This document shows positions 9,346-19,955 of a stretch of DNA of 64,000 bases, in pieces. The notes below the pieces were generated by a model. The model saw only the letters and a program-made list of their open reading frames with translations. It was not told the origin of the DNA and made no database searches. This stretch comes from Denitrobacterium detoxificans (lineage in GTDB: Bacteria > Actinomycetota > Coriobacteriia > Coriobacteriales > Eggerthellaceae): contig NZ_CP011402.1 of assembly GCF_001643775.1 (NCBI RefSeq), positions 1,520,432 through 1,584,431 of the forward strand, read 5' to 3'. A program made the translations under genes and the position numbers. Every line of letters begins with the position of its first letter. The stretch's first letter is position 1.

Positions 9346-9750
9346 TTAGTTGAAGAAGATGCCGATTTCGCGCTCAGCGGACTCGGGAGAGTCGGAACCA
9401 TGGATGACGTTCTCGTCCATGATCAGGCCGAAGTCGCCACGGATGGTGCCAGGGGCAGCTTCCGCAGGGTTGGTGGCGCCCATGAGGGTGCGAACCTTGG
9501 CAACGGCGCCTTCGCCGGAAACGACCATCTTCACCACGGGACCGCTGGTGATGTAGGAGATGAGGCCCTCGTAGAAGGGCTTGCCCTCATGCTCGGCGTA
9601 GTTGGCCTGAGCCTGCTCCATGGTAACCATGCCCAGCTCCATGCGCTCGACCTTCAGGCCAGCGCGCTCGAAGCGATTCACGATCTCGCCGATGTGGCCA
9701 TTGCGCACGCCGTCGGGCTTGATCATGGTGTAAGTCTTCTGTACTGCCAT
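9346..9750 (-). CDS. ndk: Nucleoside diphosphate kinase
   Basis: 134 residues from the ATG at 9750, which has a clear AAAGGATT ribosome site; a further-upstream ATG in frame has none. The phosphohistidine motif VIHGSDS places catalytic His117. Sequence from TMIKPDGVRNGHIGEI onward matches the family over its full length. It transfers phosphate between NTPs and NDPs in the cytoplasm. A strong terminator follows. The TPR gene ends 36 bases upstream in the same orientation. Confidence 0.97.
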   Translation of the reverse strand: MAVQKTYTMIKPDGVRNGHIGEIVNRFERAGLKVERMELGMVTMEQAQANYAEHEGKPFYEGLISYITSGPVVKMVVSGEGAVAKVRTLMGATNPAEAAPGTIRGDFGLIMDENVIHGSDSPESAEREIGIFFN

Positions 9751-9786
9751 CAATAATCCTTTCTTTCCTGATAGCACTGCTAACGA

Positions 9787-11145
9787 TTAGTTCTGGCTCG
9801 CGAAATAGAGCTCGATATTCGATATCTTCCAGCCAATGCCGTCACGCGACATGGTGATCTTGTACTGGACCTCGCCACCCTCGCTGGTGGAAGCCGTTAC
9901 GTACTCCACGCTGGAATTCATGGAAGCTTCCTGGCCGTTGACGGTAACGTTGGCGTCCTGCACCACCGGGTCGAGCATCTTCTCGACCTTTTCGCTGGAA
10001 AGGTCGGAGGAGAACACCGACGAAGCGTTGGTGGGATCGGCGAAGAGCTGCTTCACCACGCTTTCCTGCGTGGGATAGCCATAGCCCTGGGAATAGGCGA
10101 ACACGCCAGCGCCCGCGGCAAGCACGAGCACCACGATGAAGGCAACCAGGATCTTCAGGCCCACGTTGCGGCGCTTGCGATCCTGCCTGGCCACGCCACG
10201 GCTCCACTGCTCGATTTCCTCTTCAGTTGCGTTGAAGAAGCGCTCGTCGCCCGAATTGTACTTGTCGGACACGCCGTAGCTGTCGGCATAGTAGTACGGG
10301 TTCTGAGCCGCAGCGGCCATGTCGGTTTCGTGGTAGATGGGAGCGCCGTCGCCCGGCACGTCGAGGCCCGACATGTCGGCGGTGGCAGCAGGGTCGTCTT
10401 CCACGGCGGCCAGCACCTGGGTGCCCTGGGCAACCTGGCCAATGGCACGCTGGTAGTCGACGCTGGCGGCGTCGTTCAGGAAGTACGTCTTGTCGGCAAG
10501 AGCCTCCTCGAACGCATTCACGGCCTGCTGGAACTGGCCCGTGGCCGTATAGGCCTGGCCCATGTTCGCGTACAGCTTGTTACGCGTGGCAGTGTTCATG
10601 TCGAACTGCAGGGCGCTTTCGTAGGAAGCCACGGCGTCGGCCGGACGGTCAAGGGCCATGAAGCAAATGCCCAGGTTCAAAAGTGCCTGAGCAGGGTTCG
10701 GGTTCGCCTCGTCGAGCGCGGCGGAGCGAAACGCGGAACCGGCTTCGGCGGACTTGCCCAGCTTCAGATAGGCCTTGCCCATGCCCGCATATGCCTTGTA
10801 CACGGAATCGTACTTGGCATCGGAAACGGCAATCTCGAAATGCTTGACTGCATTCTCGTAGTCGTGCAACGCGGCATACGAATTGCCCAGATTGCAGTTC
10901 ACGGCGCCGATGCCCTCGTACGAGTTATCGGCCGTGGCCTGCGTGTAGGCATGGATGGCTTCCTCGTAGTCGTGCAGCTTCATGAGGCAGTTGCCGATCT
11001 GGTGATACAGCAGGCCCAGTTCGCCTTCCGCTACTTCTTCCCCATCGCTTAAGCCCTGCAGGCACTGGGTGAAACCCTCGAGCGCGGAAACGTAGTCGTT
11101 CACGCCGTAGGCTTCGCGTGCCCTCTGGAATAAGACGTTGTTCAT
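9787..11145 (-). CDS. TPR-repeat membrane protein
   Basis: 452 residues. Residues 1-240 contain about six tetratricopeptide repeats (for example YHQIGNCLMKLHDYEEAIHA). An acidic linker follows, then a single membrane helix at about 330-351, and an extracytoplasmic domain of about 100 residues ending in ELYFASQN. The TPR part would be cytoplasmic and the small C-terminal domain outside. The C-terminal domain resembles the small alpha/beta domains found after membrane anchors in actinobacterial proteins, but I cannot name it. It probably acts as a scaffold. It lies 51 bases downstream of the cyclophilin gene. Confidence 0.75.
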   Translation of the reverse strand: MNNVLFQRAREAYGVNDYVSALEGFTQCLQGLSDGEEVAEGELGLLYHQIGNCLMKLHDYEEAIHAYTQATADNSYEGIGAVNCNLGNSYAALHDYENAVKHFEIAVSDAKYDSVYKAYAGMGKAYLKLGKSAEAGSAFRSAALDEANPNPAQALLNLGICFMALDRPADAVASYESALQFDMNTATRNKLYANMGQAYTATGQFQQAVNAFEEALADKTYFLNDAASVDYQRAIGQVAQGTQVLAAVEDDPAATADMSGLDVPGDGAPIYHETDMAAAAQNPYYYADSYGVSDKYNSGDERFFNATEEEIEQWSRGVARQDRKRRNVGLKILVAFIVVLVLAAGAGVFAYSQGYGYPTQESVVKQLFADPTNASSVFSSDLSSEKVEKMLDPVVQDANVTVNGQEASMNSSVEYVTASTSEGGEVQYKITMSRDGIGWKISNIELYFASQN

Positions 11146-11196
11146 AATGCCGATCTGTCCTCTCGTGCCGAATGACTGCCAAGCAAAGGGGCTTGA

Positions 11197-11730
11197 CTAG
11201 TCGTTCGCGCCTTCGATGGTAATGTGCTCGATGACATCGCCCACGCGCAGCTGGCCGATGACGTCCTTGCCCTCGATGGTCTGGCCGAACACGGTGTAGT
11301 TCGGATCGAGGAAGTGCTGAGGGCCCAGGCACAGGTAGAACTGGGAGCCAGCGGAATTCGGATCCTGCGAACGGGCCATGGCCAGCGCGCCATCTTCATG
11401 CGAGTTGTTCGGGTTCGTGGTGAACTCCTCGCGGATGGTGTAACCGGGGCCACCCGTGCCCAGACCGCCGAACGGGTTATTGGCGGCCATCTGCACCTGC
11501 GCGGAATCGAGGTCGCGGGTGTTCGGGTCGCCGCCCTGGATGACGAAGTTGGGAACATGGCGGTGGAACTTCAGGTTATCGTAGAAGCCCTTCTGGGAAA
11601 GCTCGACGAAATTGCCCACGTGAATGGGGGCATCGGCGCCCGCAAGCTGCACCTTGATGGTGCCCTTGGACGTTTCGATAACGGCGATTTCGTTTCCATT
11701 GGGCTGATAAGCCGGGGTGTACTGCGCCAT
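11197..11730 (-). CDS. Cyclophilin-type peptidyl-prolyl isomerase
   Basis: 177 residues, cytoplasmic (no signal peptide). Cyclophilin signatures are FHRHVPNFVIQGGDP, the MARSQDPNSAGSQFY loop and FGQTIEGKDVI. The catalytic-Arg region is present as KFHRHVPNF, although the residue usually read as FHRV is FHRH here. It catalyses proline isomerisation. The start at 11730 has an AAGGGAG ribosome site. tRNA-Arg ends 50 bases upstream in the same direction, so both may share a transcript. Confidence 0.93.
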   Translation of the reverse strand: MAQYTPAYQPNGNEIAVIETSKGTIKVQLAGADAPIHVGNFVELSQKGFYDNLKFHRHVPNFVIQGGDPNTRDLDSAQVQMAANNPFGGLGTGGPGYTIREEFTTNPNNSHEDGALAMARSQDPNSAGSQFYLCLGPQHFLDPNYTVFGQTIEGKDVIGQLRVGDVIEHITIEGAND

Positions 11731-11779
11731 GTGCGCTCCCTTCCGAATTCATAGGGTACGTATGCACCCGTAATAAACC

Positions 11780-11855
11780 TGGTGCCCTCGACAGGATTCG
11801 AACCTGCGACTTTCTGCTCCGGAGGCAGACGCTCTATCCCCTGAGCTACGAGGGC
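11780..11855 (-). tRNA. tRNA-Arg (anticodon CCG)
   Basis: 76 nt including an encoded CCA. Read on the minus strand it folds into a 7-bp acceptor (GCCCTCG), a D arm with GCTC/GAGC, an anticodon stem TCTGC/GCAGA with loop CTCCGGA, and a T arm with TTCGAAT. The anticodon is CCG, which reads CGG arginine codons. Confidence 0.97.
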
Positions 11856-11871
11856 GCATACACGATTTGTG

Positions 11872-11877
11872 ATTATA
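11872..11877 (-). promoter_or_regulatory. -10 box for tRNA-Arg
   Basis: Perfect TATAAT on the minus strand, placing a start of transcription about 10 bases before the tRNA 5' end. The -35 region (GATGAT-like at 17 bases) is poor. Confidence 0.6.
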
Positions 11878-11965
11878 CGCTATCTTCCCTGTTTATCATC
11901 CCATGCACATTTGAACTGCATAGCCACTTGGTAACATGGGCGCATTGGCAAACAGAAGGAAGTAC

Positions 11966-13282
11966 ATGCAAACGAAACTGCACATAGATACGCTGGCATA
12001 CGGATCGGCAGCCATTGGGCGCGATGAAAATGGCCGCGCCGTGTTCGTGGAAGGCGGCGCCCCGGGCGATACGGCCCTGGTGGAAATCACGGAGGAACGC
12101 AAGTCGTTCGCGCGTGGCCATGTAGTCGAAGTGCTGCAGCCAGGCGAAGCGCGCGTAGCCCCCACCTGCCCGCTTGCCGGCGCATGCGGCGGCTGCTCGT
12201 GGCAGCACGTAGCCTATTCGGCCCAGCTGGAAGCCAAGCGCGCGAATGTCGTGTCGCAGCTGCGTCGCGTGGCGCACGTCGACGCGCTGGAAGCCGAATC
12301 ACTGGTGGCGGCCTGCGTGCCCTCGAAGCGCCAGATGGGATACAGGAACAAGCTGGAAATGGCCTGCGAGACCGACGCGCAGGGGCGCCTGCAGCTGGGG
12401 TTCCGCAAGCCGGGCTCGCACGAGCTCTGCCCCGCCAACGCCTGCCCCCTGGCCCATCGAACCATCGAAAAGGCGCCCAAGGCCCTACGCGGTGCGCTGC
12501 GCTATCTGCAGGGTTCCGGCGATTTGGGCATCTACCGCGTGGGCGTGCGCAGCAGCCTGCGCACGAAGGATACGGAAATCGCCCTGTGGACGCGCCCCGG
12601 CAGCTTCCCGCGTGCCGCTGCGGCAAAGACGCTCGCCAGCACGCTCAAGGCCACGAGCATCGTGCGCGTCATGGCCGAAGAGGGCTCGGCGCGCGCCGTG
12701 AAGGGCGTGGAGGTACTAGCTGGCAAGGGCCACTGGACGGAAGACCTATGCGGATTCACGTACCGCGCAAGCGCCCCCAGCTTCTTCCAAGTAAATACCG
12801 CCCAGGCGGAAAAGCTCGTTGAGCTTGCCCTGGAAGGCCTGCAGGTAACCGAAACCGACCGCATCGCCGACCTGTACTGCGGCGTGGGCACCTTCACCTT
12901 GCCCCTGGCCGAGCGCTGCGGCGACGTGCTTGCCGTGGAAAGCGCTGGCTCCAGCGTGCGCGACCTACGCGCCAACGCCGATAGCGCCCAGCTGTGGGTC
13001 GACATCATTGGCGGCGACAGCGCCCGCGAGCTACCCGCCATGGGTCACTTGGACGCCCTGCTGGTCGATCCGCCCCGTTCCGGCCTGGCCGACGGCGTGC
13101 CCGCGAGCATCGCGAAGGCCGCTCCCCAGCGCCTGGCCTACATCAGCTGCGACCCGTGCACCTGGGCCCGCGACGTGGAGCGCCTTTCCAACGAAGGCTA
13201 TCGCCTTACGAAGGCCACGCCCGTGGACCTCTTCCCGCAAACCTTCCACTGCGAAGTGGTGAGTATATTCCAACGTGCCTAA
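11966..13282 (+). CDS. rlmD: 23S rRNA (uracil-C5)-methyltransferase, RlmD/TrmA family
   Basis: 438 residues from the ATG at 11966, chosen for its AGAAGGAAG ribosome site. An N-terminal TRAM-like domain (1-60) is followed by iron-sulfur cysteines (Cys68, Cys74, Cys77 and a fourth near residue 158). The SAM domain contains DLYCGVGTFTLPLA and DPPRSGL, and the catalytic cysteine is Cys395 in YISCDPCTWARD. The family methylates uracil C5 in rRNA or tRNA. RlmD versus RlmCD/TrmA specificity cannot be settled from sequence. It is followed 38 bases later by rsfS. Confidence 0.88.
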   Translation: MQTKLHIDTLAYGSAAIGRDENGRAVFVEGGAPGDTALVEITEERKSFARGHVVEVLQPGEARVAPTCPLAGACGGCSWQHVAYSAQLEAKRANVVSQLRRVAHVDALEAESLVAACVPSKRQMGYRNKLEMACETDAQGRLQLGFRKPGSHELCPANACPLAHRTIEKAPKALRGALRYLQGSGDLGIYRVGVRSSLRTKDTEIALWTRPGSFPRAAAAKTLASTLKATSIVRVMAEEGSARAVKGVEVLAGKGHWTEDLCGFTYRASAPSFFQVNTAQAEKLVELALEGLQVTETDRIADLYCGVGTFTLPLAERCGDVLAVESAGSSVRDLRANADSAQLWVDIIGGDSARELPAMGHLDALLVDPPRSGLADGVPASIAKAAPQRLAYISCDPCTWARDVERLSNEGYRLTKATPVDLFPQTFHCEVVSIFQRA

Positions 13283-13320
13283 TGCGGTAGAATACCCACA
13301 GCACCAAGCTAAGGAGAACA

Positions 13321-13734
13321 ATGACTGATTACAACGTACGCGAAGCCGCGCTGGTAGCGGCCAAGGCAGCCGACGAGAAGAAGGCCACCGACATCATGGT
13401 TCAGGAAGTGGGCGAACTCTCTTCCGTTGCCGACTACTTCGTCATCGCCACGGCGGCGAACAACCGCCAGGTCGACGCCATCATCGACGCCATCGAAGAA
13501 GACTGCCGCGAAAAGATCGGCGTGAAGCCCATCCACCGCGAGGGCATCGAAGCCGGCACGTGGGCCCTGCTCGACTACGGCGATTTCGTGGTACACGTGT
13601 TCCAGCCCGAAGCGCGCGATTTCTATCGCCTGGAAACGCTCTGGAACGACGCACCCGTTATCGACCTGGCCGAAGCCGGCATCACCGACGCCGAGTACTC
13701 CGACCGCATCGCAAAGCTCATGGGTCGCGAATAG
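13321..13734 (+). CDS. rsfS: Ribosomal silencing factor RsfS (Iojap family)
   Basis: 137 residues. The family core is visible in KATDIMVQEVGELSSVADYF and GTWALLDYGDFVVHVF. RsfS binds ribosomal protein L14 and blocks subunit joining when nutrients are scarce. The ribosome site AAGGAGAACA is strong. It usually lies after nadD and yqeK in one operon. Here it is adjacent to them but on the opposite strand and converges on yqeK. Confidence 0.95.
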   Translation: MTDYNVREAALVAAKAADEKKATDIMVQEVGELSSVADYFVIATAANNRQVDAIIDAIEEDCREKIGVKPIHREGIEAGTWALLDYGDFVVHVFQPEARDFYRLETLWNDAPVIDLAEAGITDAEYSDRIAKLMGRE

Positions 13735-13759
13735 CGCGAACGAACATCGCACGAATAGC

Positions 13760-13792
13760 AACGGGGTGGCCGAACCAATCGGCCACCCCGTT
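13760..13792. terminator. Bidirectional terminator between rsfS and yqeK
   Basis: Perfect 12-bp GC-rich stem (13762-13773 with 13779-13790), loop of five bases, AA before and TT after. It lies between two convergent genes and can serve both. Confidence 0.85.
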
Positions 13793-13817
13793 TCGTTTGC
13801 GTATGATCCCCGCGCGC

Positions 13818-14612
13818 CTAGAACTTCATGGTGCGCACGAAGCCGTACTTCCACATGAGAGAATTCCAGATGTCCACCGTTTCCGGGTAGAGCTGACGGT
13901 CGCGGTTGACCAGGAACGTGAAGGTGTACTTGAACGCATCGAAGTAGAGCTGTTCGAGCGGAACCTTCCCCACTTCCTTGCGCAAGCGCTTGATGCCCTT
14001 CATATCGCCGAACGTGCGATTGGGCTCGATGATATCGGCCACGTAGATGATGCAATCGAGCGGCGACATCTCGGCTGCGCCCGAAGTATGACGCGCGATG
14101 GCCTGGAAGACCTCCTCGCCGAATTCGGGGTATTCCAAGCGCAGGGCCGCGGCGGCCGTGGGGCCATGCAGCAACCAGGGCATGTTTTCCGAAATCTGGG
14201 GGTCGAGGTCGACACCCAGGGTTTGAGCGCGCTCGCGAATCTCGTACACGCCCAGGCCCTTGTCCCAGTCGTGCAGGATGCCCGCCATGCGAGCAACCTT
14301 CGGGTTATAGCCATACAGCTTGGCAAGCTTCTTGGCCGTCTTGGCCACGCCAACCGAATGCTTGTAGCGCTTCTTGCCCACGCGGGCAGCCAGAAGCACC
14401 TTCATGCGCTTGTAGTTCTTCTTGCCGAAGACCTTCTTCGACGCGGGCTGATACGGCAGGTCGCCACCTGAAAGCTCGATAAGCTTCTCGCGCGTGAGCT
14501 CTTGGCGCTTGGCGGCCTTCTTCGCCTTCTTGTTCTTCTTTTTCGCAAGCTGCTTCTTCTCGAGCTTTTCGAGCTCCTTCTGCAGCTGCTTCTTGTTCTT
14601 CTTCTTGCCCAT
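13818..14612 (-). CDS. yqeK: YqeK-type HD-domain hydrolase with Lys-rich N-terminus
   Basis: 264 residues from the ATG at 14612 (ribosome site GGGGGAA), only 4 bases after the nadD stop. The HD domain is visible as HSVGVA, LHDWDKG, HGPTAAA, ARHTSG and DCIIYVADIIEPNR. YqeK proteins hydrolyse diadenosine tetraphosphate to ADP. The first 50 residues are an extremely Lys-rich predicted coiled coil that the family does not normally carry, perhaps a nucleic-acid or ribosome contact. Family assignment is firm; the role of the extension is unknown. Confidence 0.88.
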   Translation of the reverse strand: MGKKKNKKQLQKELEKLEKKQLAKKKNKKAKKAAKRQELTREKLIELSGGDLPYQPASKKVFGKKNYKRMKVLLAARVGKKRYKHSVGVAKTAKKLAKLYGYNPKVARMAGILHDWDKGLGVYEIRERAQTLGVDLDPQISENMPWLLHGPTAAAALRLEYPEFGEEVFQAIARHTSGAAEMSPLDCIIYVADIIEPNRTFGDMKGIKRLRKEVGKVPLEQLYFDAFKYTFTFLVNRDRQLYPETVDIWNSLMWKYGFVRTMKF

Positions 14613-14616
14613 ACGT

Positions 14617-15303
14617 CTATTCCCCCAATCCAGACGCGCGGTACAAGCCGCGATCCTGAATGTATTGCCAAACACCCTGCGGGCAAAGGTAGCGGATCGA
14701 CTTGCCCTGGCCTACCCATTCGCGCAGCATACTCGACGAAACCGACAACGCGGTCATCTCTAGATAGCTTACGTCAAAACACCCATGCTCGGCTAGGGTT
14801 CTTCTATATTCGTCGGACATTACGAATCCTGGTCGCGTGGCGGCGATAAGATGCGCAAGCTTCGAAAGGCCCTGCGAATTGCGCCAGCTGACAATGGAAA
14901 GCATGGCGTCGGCACCCGTGATGAAGTAGAGCTCGACGTTTTCCGGATAGTAATCACGCAGCTGGTGAAGCGTATCGATGGTATACGTATCGCCCCCGCG
15001 CTCGATTTCGATGGGGCTTACGTCGAAGGCGGGATTGTCGGCGCAGGCCAAGCGACACATTTCCAGGCGGTCGGCCGCGCAGGTGACCTTCTGGTGCTTC
15101 TTGAACACGGGCTGACCCGCCGGAATGAAGAGCACGGCATCTAGGTCGAAGGCATCGCGCGCCTGTTCGGCACACGCCAAATGGCCAATGTGGATGGGGT
15201 CGAACGTACCGCCCATGATGCCCAGGCGATACGTGCGACTGGTATCGACGGTGCCGTCGGGCGCAAGGCCCAGATGGTCGAAGTTGTCGCTAATGACGCT
15301 CAC
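14617..15303 (-). CDS. nadD: Nicotinate-nucleotide adenylyltransferase
   Basis: 228 residues. The nucleotidyltransferase motif GGTFDPIHIGH is at residues 31-41, and the second motif near the C-terminus reads SSSMLREWV. It converts nicotinate mononucleotide to deamido-NAD in NAD synthesis. The start is a GTG at 15303 whose G is shared with the proA stop codon (TAGTG), a one-base overlap that implies coupling. Confidence 0.95.
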   Translation of the reverse strand: MSVISDNFDHLGLAPDGTVDTSRTYRLGIMGGTFDPIHIGHLACAEQARDAFDLDAVLFIPAGQPVFKKHQKVTCAADRLEMCRLACADNPAFDVSPIEIERGGDTYTIDTLHQLRDYYPENVELYFITGADAMLSIVSWRNSQGLSKLAHLIAATRPGFVMSDEYRRTLAEHGCFDVSYLEMTALSVSSSMLREWVGQGKSIRYLCPQGVWQYIQDRGLYRASGLGE

Positions 15304-16574
15304 TAGCTTCTCACCTGGCCGGAGCCACGAAGCAGGTACTTGTACGTGGTAAGTGCCGCAAGCGCAAAGGGCCCGCGGGCGTGAAGCTTCTGGGTGGAGA
15401 TGCCAATTTCAGCACCCAGGCCAAATTCCCCGCCATCGGTGAAGCGCGTAGATGCGTTCCAATACACGGCAGCTGCGTCGATGCTGGCCAGGAATTCCTC
15501 AGCAGCAGCTTCGTCTTCCGTGACGATGCATTCGGAATGACGCGTGCCAAAGCGATTCACGTGCTCGATGGCGGCATCAAGTCCGCTCATGCAGCGCACG
15601 GCAATGTCGAGGTTCAGGTACTCGGTAGCCCAGTCGTCTTCCGTAGCGGGAACGAGCTGCATAGAAACGCCCTGCTCGATAAGCTGCTGGGCGATGGCAT
15701 ACGCATGCTCGTCGGCGTGTATAACCACGTCACGCGATGCAAGTTCGGGCAGGATAACGGGAAGCACCTGCTCGGCGATGGAATCATCGACAAGCAGCGA
15801 TTCGATGGCATTGCACACGCCCGGGCGCTGCGTCTTCGCGTTTACCACGATGTCGCGCGCCATCTCGACGTTGGCGGGTTCGTGTACATACACGTGACAG
15901 TTGCCCACGCCCGTTTCAATGACGGGCACCGTGGCGTTCTGCACGCAATGCTGAATGAGGCCGGCGCCGCCGCGCGGAATGAGCACGTCGACGATGCCGC
16001 GCATCTGCAGCAGTTCGTCGGTAGCAGCGCGGTCCTTCGTTTCCACCGCGCAGATGCAGTTGATGGGCATGCCGGCAGAAACCGCGGCATCATGCAGAAG
16101 GTGAGCAAGATACACATTCGAATTGAACGCCATGCTACCACCACGCAGGACGCAGGCATTGCCCGTCTTCACGCAGATGCCGGCAGCGTCGGCAGTGACG
16201 TTGGGACGCGCTTCGTACACCATGGCGACAACACCCATGGAAACGCTCACGCGCGTGAGGTTCACCCCAGAAGCAAGGGTGCGCTCCTGCTGCACCTGAC
16301 CCAGGGGATCAGGAAGCTCGGCAAGCGATTCGAGGCCGCATGCCATGCCCTCGATGCGCTCGGCCGTAAGCTGCAAGCGATCGAGCAGCGGCTCGGCCGT
16401 ACCCGCCTCGCGGGCAGCCTGCATGTCAAGCTCGTTCGCCTGCACGATGTCGGCCACATGCTCGCGCAGCGCCTGCGCCATGGTATGCAACGCACCATTA
16501 CGCACGCTAAGCGACGCCTTTCCGCAGGCAACGCTGGCCTTCTTCGCAGCTAGGGCAATTTCCTTCACGCTCAT
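15303..16574 (-). CDS. proA: Gamma-glutamyl phosphate reductase
   Basis: 423 residues, full length. The aldehyde-dehydrogenase-like fold is evident. The catalytic cysteine lies in RPGVCNAIESLLVD, and the NADP-binding region contains EARPNVTADAAGICVKTGN. It reduces gamma-glutamyl phosphate to the semialdehyde, the second step of proline synthesis. Its ATG overlaps the proB stop (ATGA). Confidence 0.97.
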   Translation of the reverse strand: MSVKEIALAAKKASVACGKASLSVRNGALHTMAQALREHVADIVQANELDMQAAREAGTAEPLLDRLQLTAERIEGMACGLESLAELPDPLGQVQQERTLASGVNLTRVSVSMGVVAMVYEARPNVTADAAGICVKTGNACVLRGGSMAFNSNVYLAHLLHDAAVSAGMPINCICAVETKDRAATDELLQMRGIVDVLIPRGGAGLIQHCVQNATVPVIETGVGNCHVYVHEPANVEMARDIVVNAKTQRPGVCNAIESLLVDDSIAEQVLPVILPELASRDVVIHADEHAYAIAQQLIEQGVSMQLVPATEDDWATEYLNLDIAVRCMSGLDAAIEHVNRFGTRHSECIVTEDEAAAEEFLASIDAAAVYWNASTRFTDGGEFGLGAEIGISTQKLHARGPFALAALTTYKYLLRGSGQVRS

Positions 16575-17697
16575 TCAAACACCACCAATTCATCTCGATG
16601 GACTATAGGAGACTCCGCCAAAGGTGCCAGCAGGCGATTTGCCGCCATCTGCGCCTGGCTATACCCACGCGCGAGCAGGATTTCGTCGCTGGAAGCGGAA
16701 ACCTTGCCACGGGCAAACAGATGCCCGCGCGCGTCTTCGATGTTCACGATATCGCCCGCGTCGAACGTGCCCATAACGTTGGTTACGCCCACGCACAGAA
16801 GCGAGCTGCCCTTCCCCACCAGGGCATCGCGCGCGCCGTCGTCGACGACGATCGAGCCCTTCGCGGAATCGCCCAGGGCAATCCAGAGCTTGTAGTTCGT
16901 TATTTCGTGCGGCACGCGACGCGCTTCGAAGCACGTGCCCACCGATTCGCCCTGCACCAAGCGCTCGAGCGCATGGGGTTCGTGGCCATTGCACACCACG
17001 AGCGGAATGCCGGCGATCATGAGCACGCGTGCGGCGCGAATCTTCGTGACCATGCCGCCGCTACCCACCGAAGAACCAACGCCCCCGGCAGAGGCCATGA
17101 TTTCAGGCGTGATGAAATCGACGCGGTCGAGCTTGCGCGCATTCGCATCTTCGCGCGGGTTGGCCGTGTACAGGCCGTCGATGTCGGAGAAGATAACGCA
17201 CATGTCGGCCTTGATAAGGCACGCCACAAGCGCAGCCAGCGTATCGTTGTCGCCGAAGCGGATTTCCTCGACCGAAGTGGTGTCGTTCTCGTTCACCACG
17301 GGAACGACGTCGTATTCCAGAAGCGCGCGCAGCGTTTCACGCGCGTGCACGTAGGCATGGCGGCTGGCCGTGTCGTGGCGCGTAAGCAGCACGAGCGAGG
17401 TAACCACGTCGTGCGCGCCAAAGACCTCGCTGTACGCGCTGGCCAAGGCACCCTGCCCCACCGATGCGGCGGCCTGCAGGCTGGGCATGTCGGTGGGACG
17501 CGCATCGAGCCCCAGCACCTGCACGCCGCAGGCAATGGCCGCAGACGAGACGATGATGGGCTTCCAGCCCGCCTTGCGCAGGGAGACAACCTGTTCGGCC
17601 AAGGCCTCCAGGTACCCCCTATCGAGGGCGCCGTCTTCCCCCACCAACGTGGACGAGCCGATCTTTACGACGATGACCTTGCTGCGCGCGTGCTTCA

Positions 17698-17698
<1 letters not shown>
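16571..17698 (-). CDS. proB: Glutamate 5-kinase with PUA domain
   Basis: 375 residues. An amino-acid-kinase domain comes first (VVKIGSSTLVG, VVPVVNENDTTSVEEIRFGDND, FSDIDGLYTANP), then a PUA domain of about 100 residues from about residue 280. It phosphorylates glutamate in the first step of proline synthesis and is the usual target of proline feedback. The GTG start at 17698 shares its first base with the obg stop (TAGTG). Confidence 0.97.
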
Positions 17699-19107
<1,409 letters not shown>

Positions 19108-19142
19108 CTATCGGGCTTTACGGTTGTAAGCCATTCTAATGC

Positions 19143-19173
19143 AAAAGGGGCTCCCCATATTCTGGGGAGCCCC
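19143..19173 (-). terminator. Terminator after rpmA
   Basis: Perfect 11-bp stem (19147-19157 with 19163-19173), five-base loop, and a TTTT run on the minus strand. It separates rpmA from obg and may act as an attenuator within the operon. Confidence 0.85.
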
Positions 19174-19197
19174 GACACTACAGATTATGCGTGCGGT

Positions 19198-19449
19198 TTA
19201 CGCCTGCGGACGGACGTGAACCTTGCGCTTGATACCCTTCGTGTACTCGACAACGCCGTCGCACAGAGCGAACAGGGTGTCGTCCTTGCCACGACCGACG
19301 TTCTCGCCGGGGTGGAAGTGGGTGCCGTGCTGGCGGACCAGAATGTTGCCGGTGATTACCTGCTCGCCAGCGAACTTCTTGCAGCCCAGACGCTGTGCGC
19401 GGGAATCGCGACCATTGCGAGTGGAACCGAGGCCTTTCTTATGTGCCAT
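19198..19449 (-). CDS. rpmA: 50S ribosomal protein L27
   Basis: 83 residues, full length. It starts [16 protein letters not shown] and contains the typical [20 protein letters not shown]. No N-terminal cleavable extension of the Firmicutes type is present. It follows rplU by about 20 bases. Confidence 0.98.
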   Translation of the reverse strand: MAHKKGLGSTRNGRDSRAQRLGCKKFAGEQVITGNILVRQHGTHFHPGENVGRGKDDTLFALCDGVVEYTKGIKRKVHVRPQA

Positions 19450-19470
19450 CTTACTTCAACTCCCTCGTTA

Positions 19471-19851
19471 CTACTCAGCGTCTGCCGCGGCCTTTTCAGC
19501 CTTCTTGGCAGCAGCCTTCTTGGTGGATTTCTTGGCAGCCTTTTCGCTACCGATGGATTCGATCTGCACGCGAACCAGGTTCTGGCGATGACCACGAAGC
19601 TTCTTGTAGTTCTTGCGCTTCTTGAACTTGAAGACGAGCTGCTTCTTGCCCTTGAACTGCTCGAGAACAACAGCGGTAACCTTGGTGGAACCGGCCTTTG
19701 CGGAAACAGGCTCTACCTTATCGCCATCGACGATGCAAATGGCCTGGAGCTCAACCTTGCTGCCAGCCTCGGCATCAAGCTTTTCGACTTCGATGATGTC
19801 ACCAGGGGCAACCTTGTACTGCTTGCCGCCAGTCTTAACGATTGCGTACAT
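19471..19851 (-). CDS. rplU: 50S ribosomal protein L21 with basic C-terminal tail
   Basis: 126 residues. The L21 core (MYAIVKTGGKQYKVAPGD, then KKLRGHRQ) ends near residue 103. A 23-residue Lys/Ala-rich tail follows that canonical L21 lacks. It is the first gene of the rplU-rpmA unit. A near-consensus promoter lies directly upstream, and the ribosome site is AAGGAG. Confidence 0.97.
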   Translation of the reverse strand: MYAIVKTGGKQYKVAPGDIIEVEKLDAEAGSKVELQAICIVDGDKVEPVSAKAGSTKVTAVVLEQFKGKKQLVFKFKKRKNYKKLRGHRQNLVRVQIESIGSEKAAKKSTKKAAAKKAEKAAADAE

Positions 19852-19889
19852 GTATATTTCTCCTTGAAAGTGTCAAAACGCAAGGCGTT

Positions 19890-19918
19890 AGTTTATCGGC
19901 GCAAAAACCGATAGTCAA
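19890..19918 (-). promoter_or_regulatory. Promoter of rplU-rpmA
   Basis: Minus strand TTGACT (19913-19918), 17-base spacer, TAAACT (19890-19895). This is the best sigma-70-type promoter in the window, as expected for a ribosomal protein operon. Confidence 0.8.
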
Positions 19919-19955
19919 CGTCTTATTCAAGAAAATCCTGCACCTGCGCATAATA

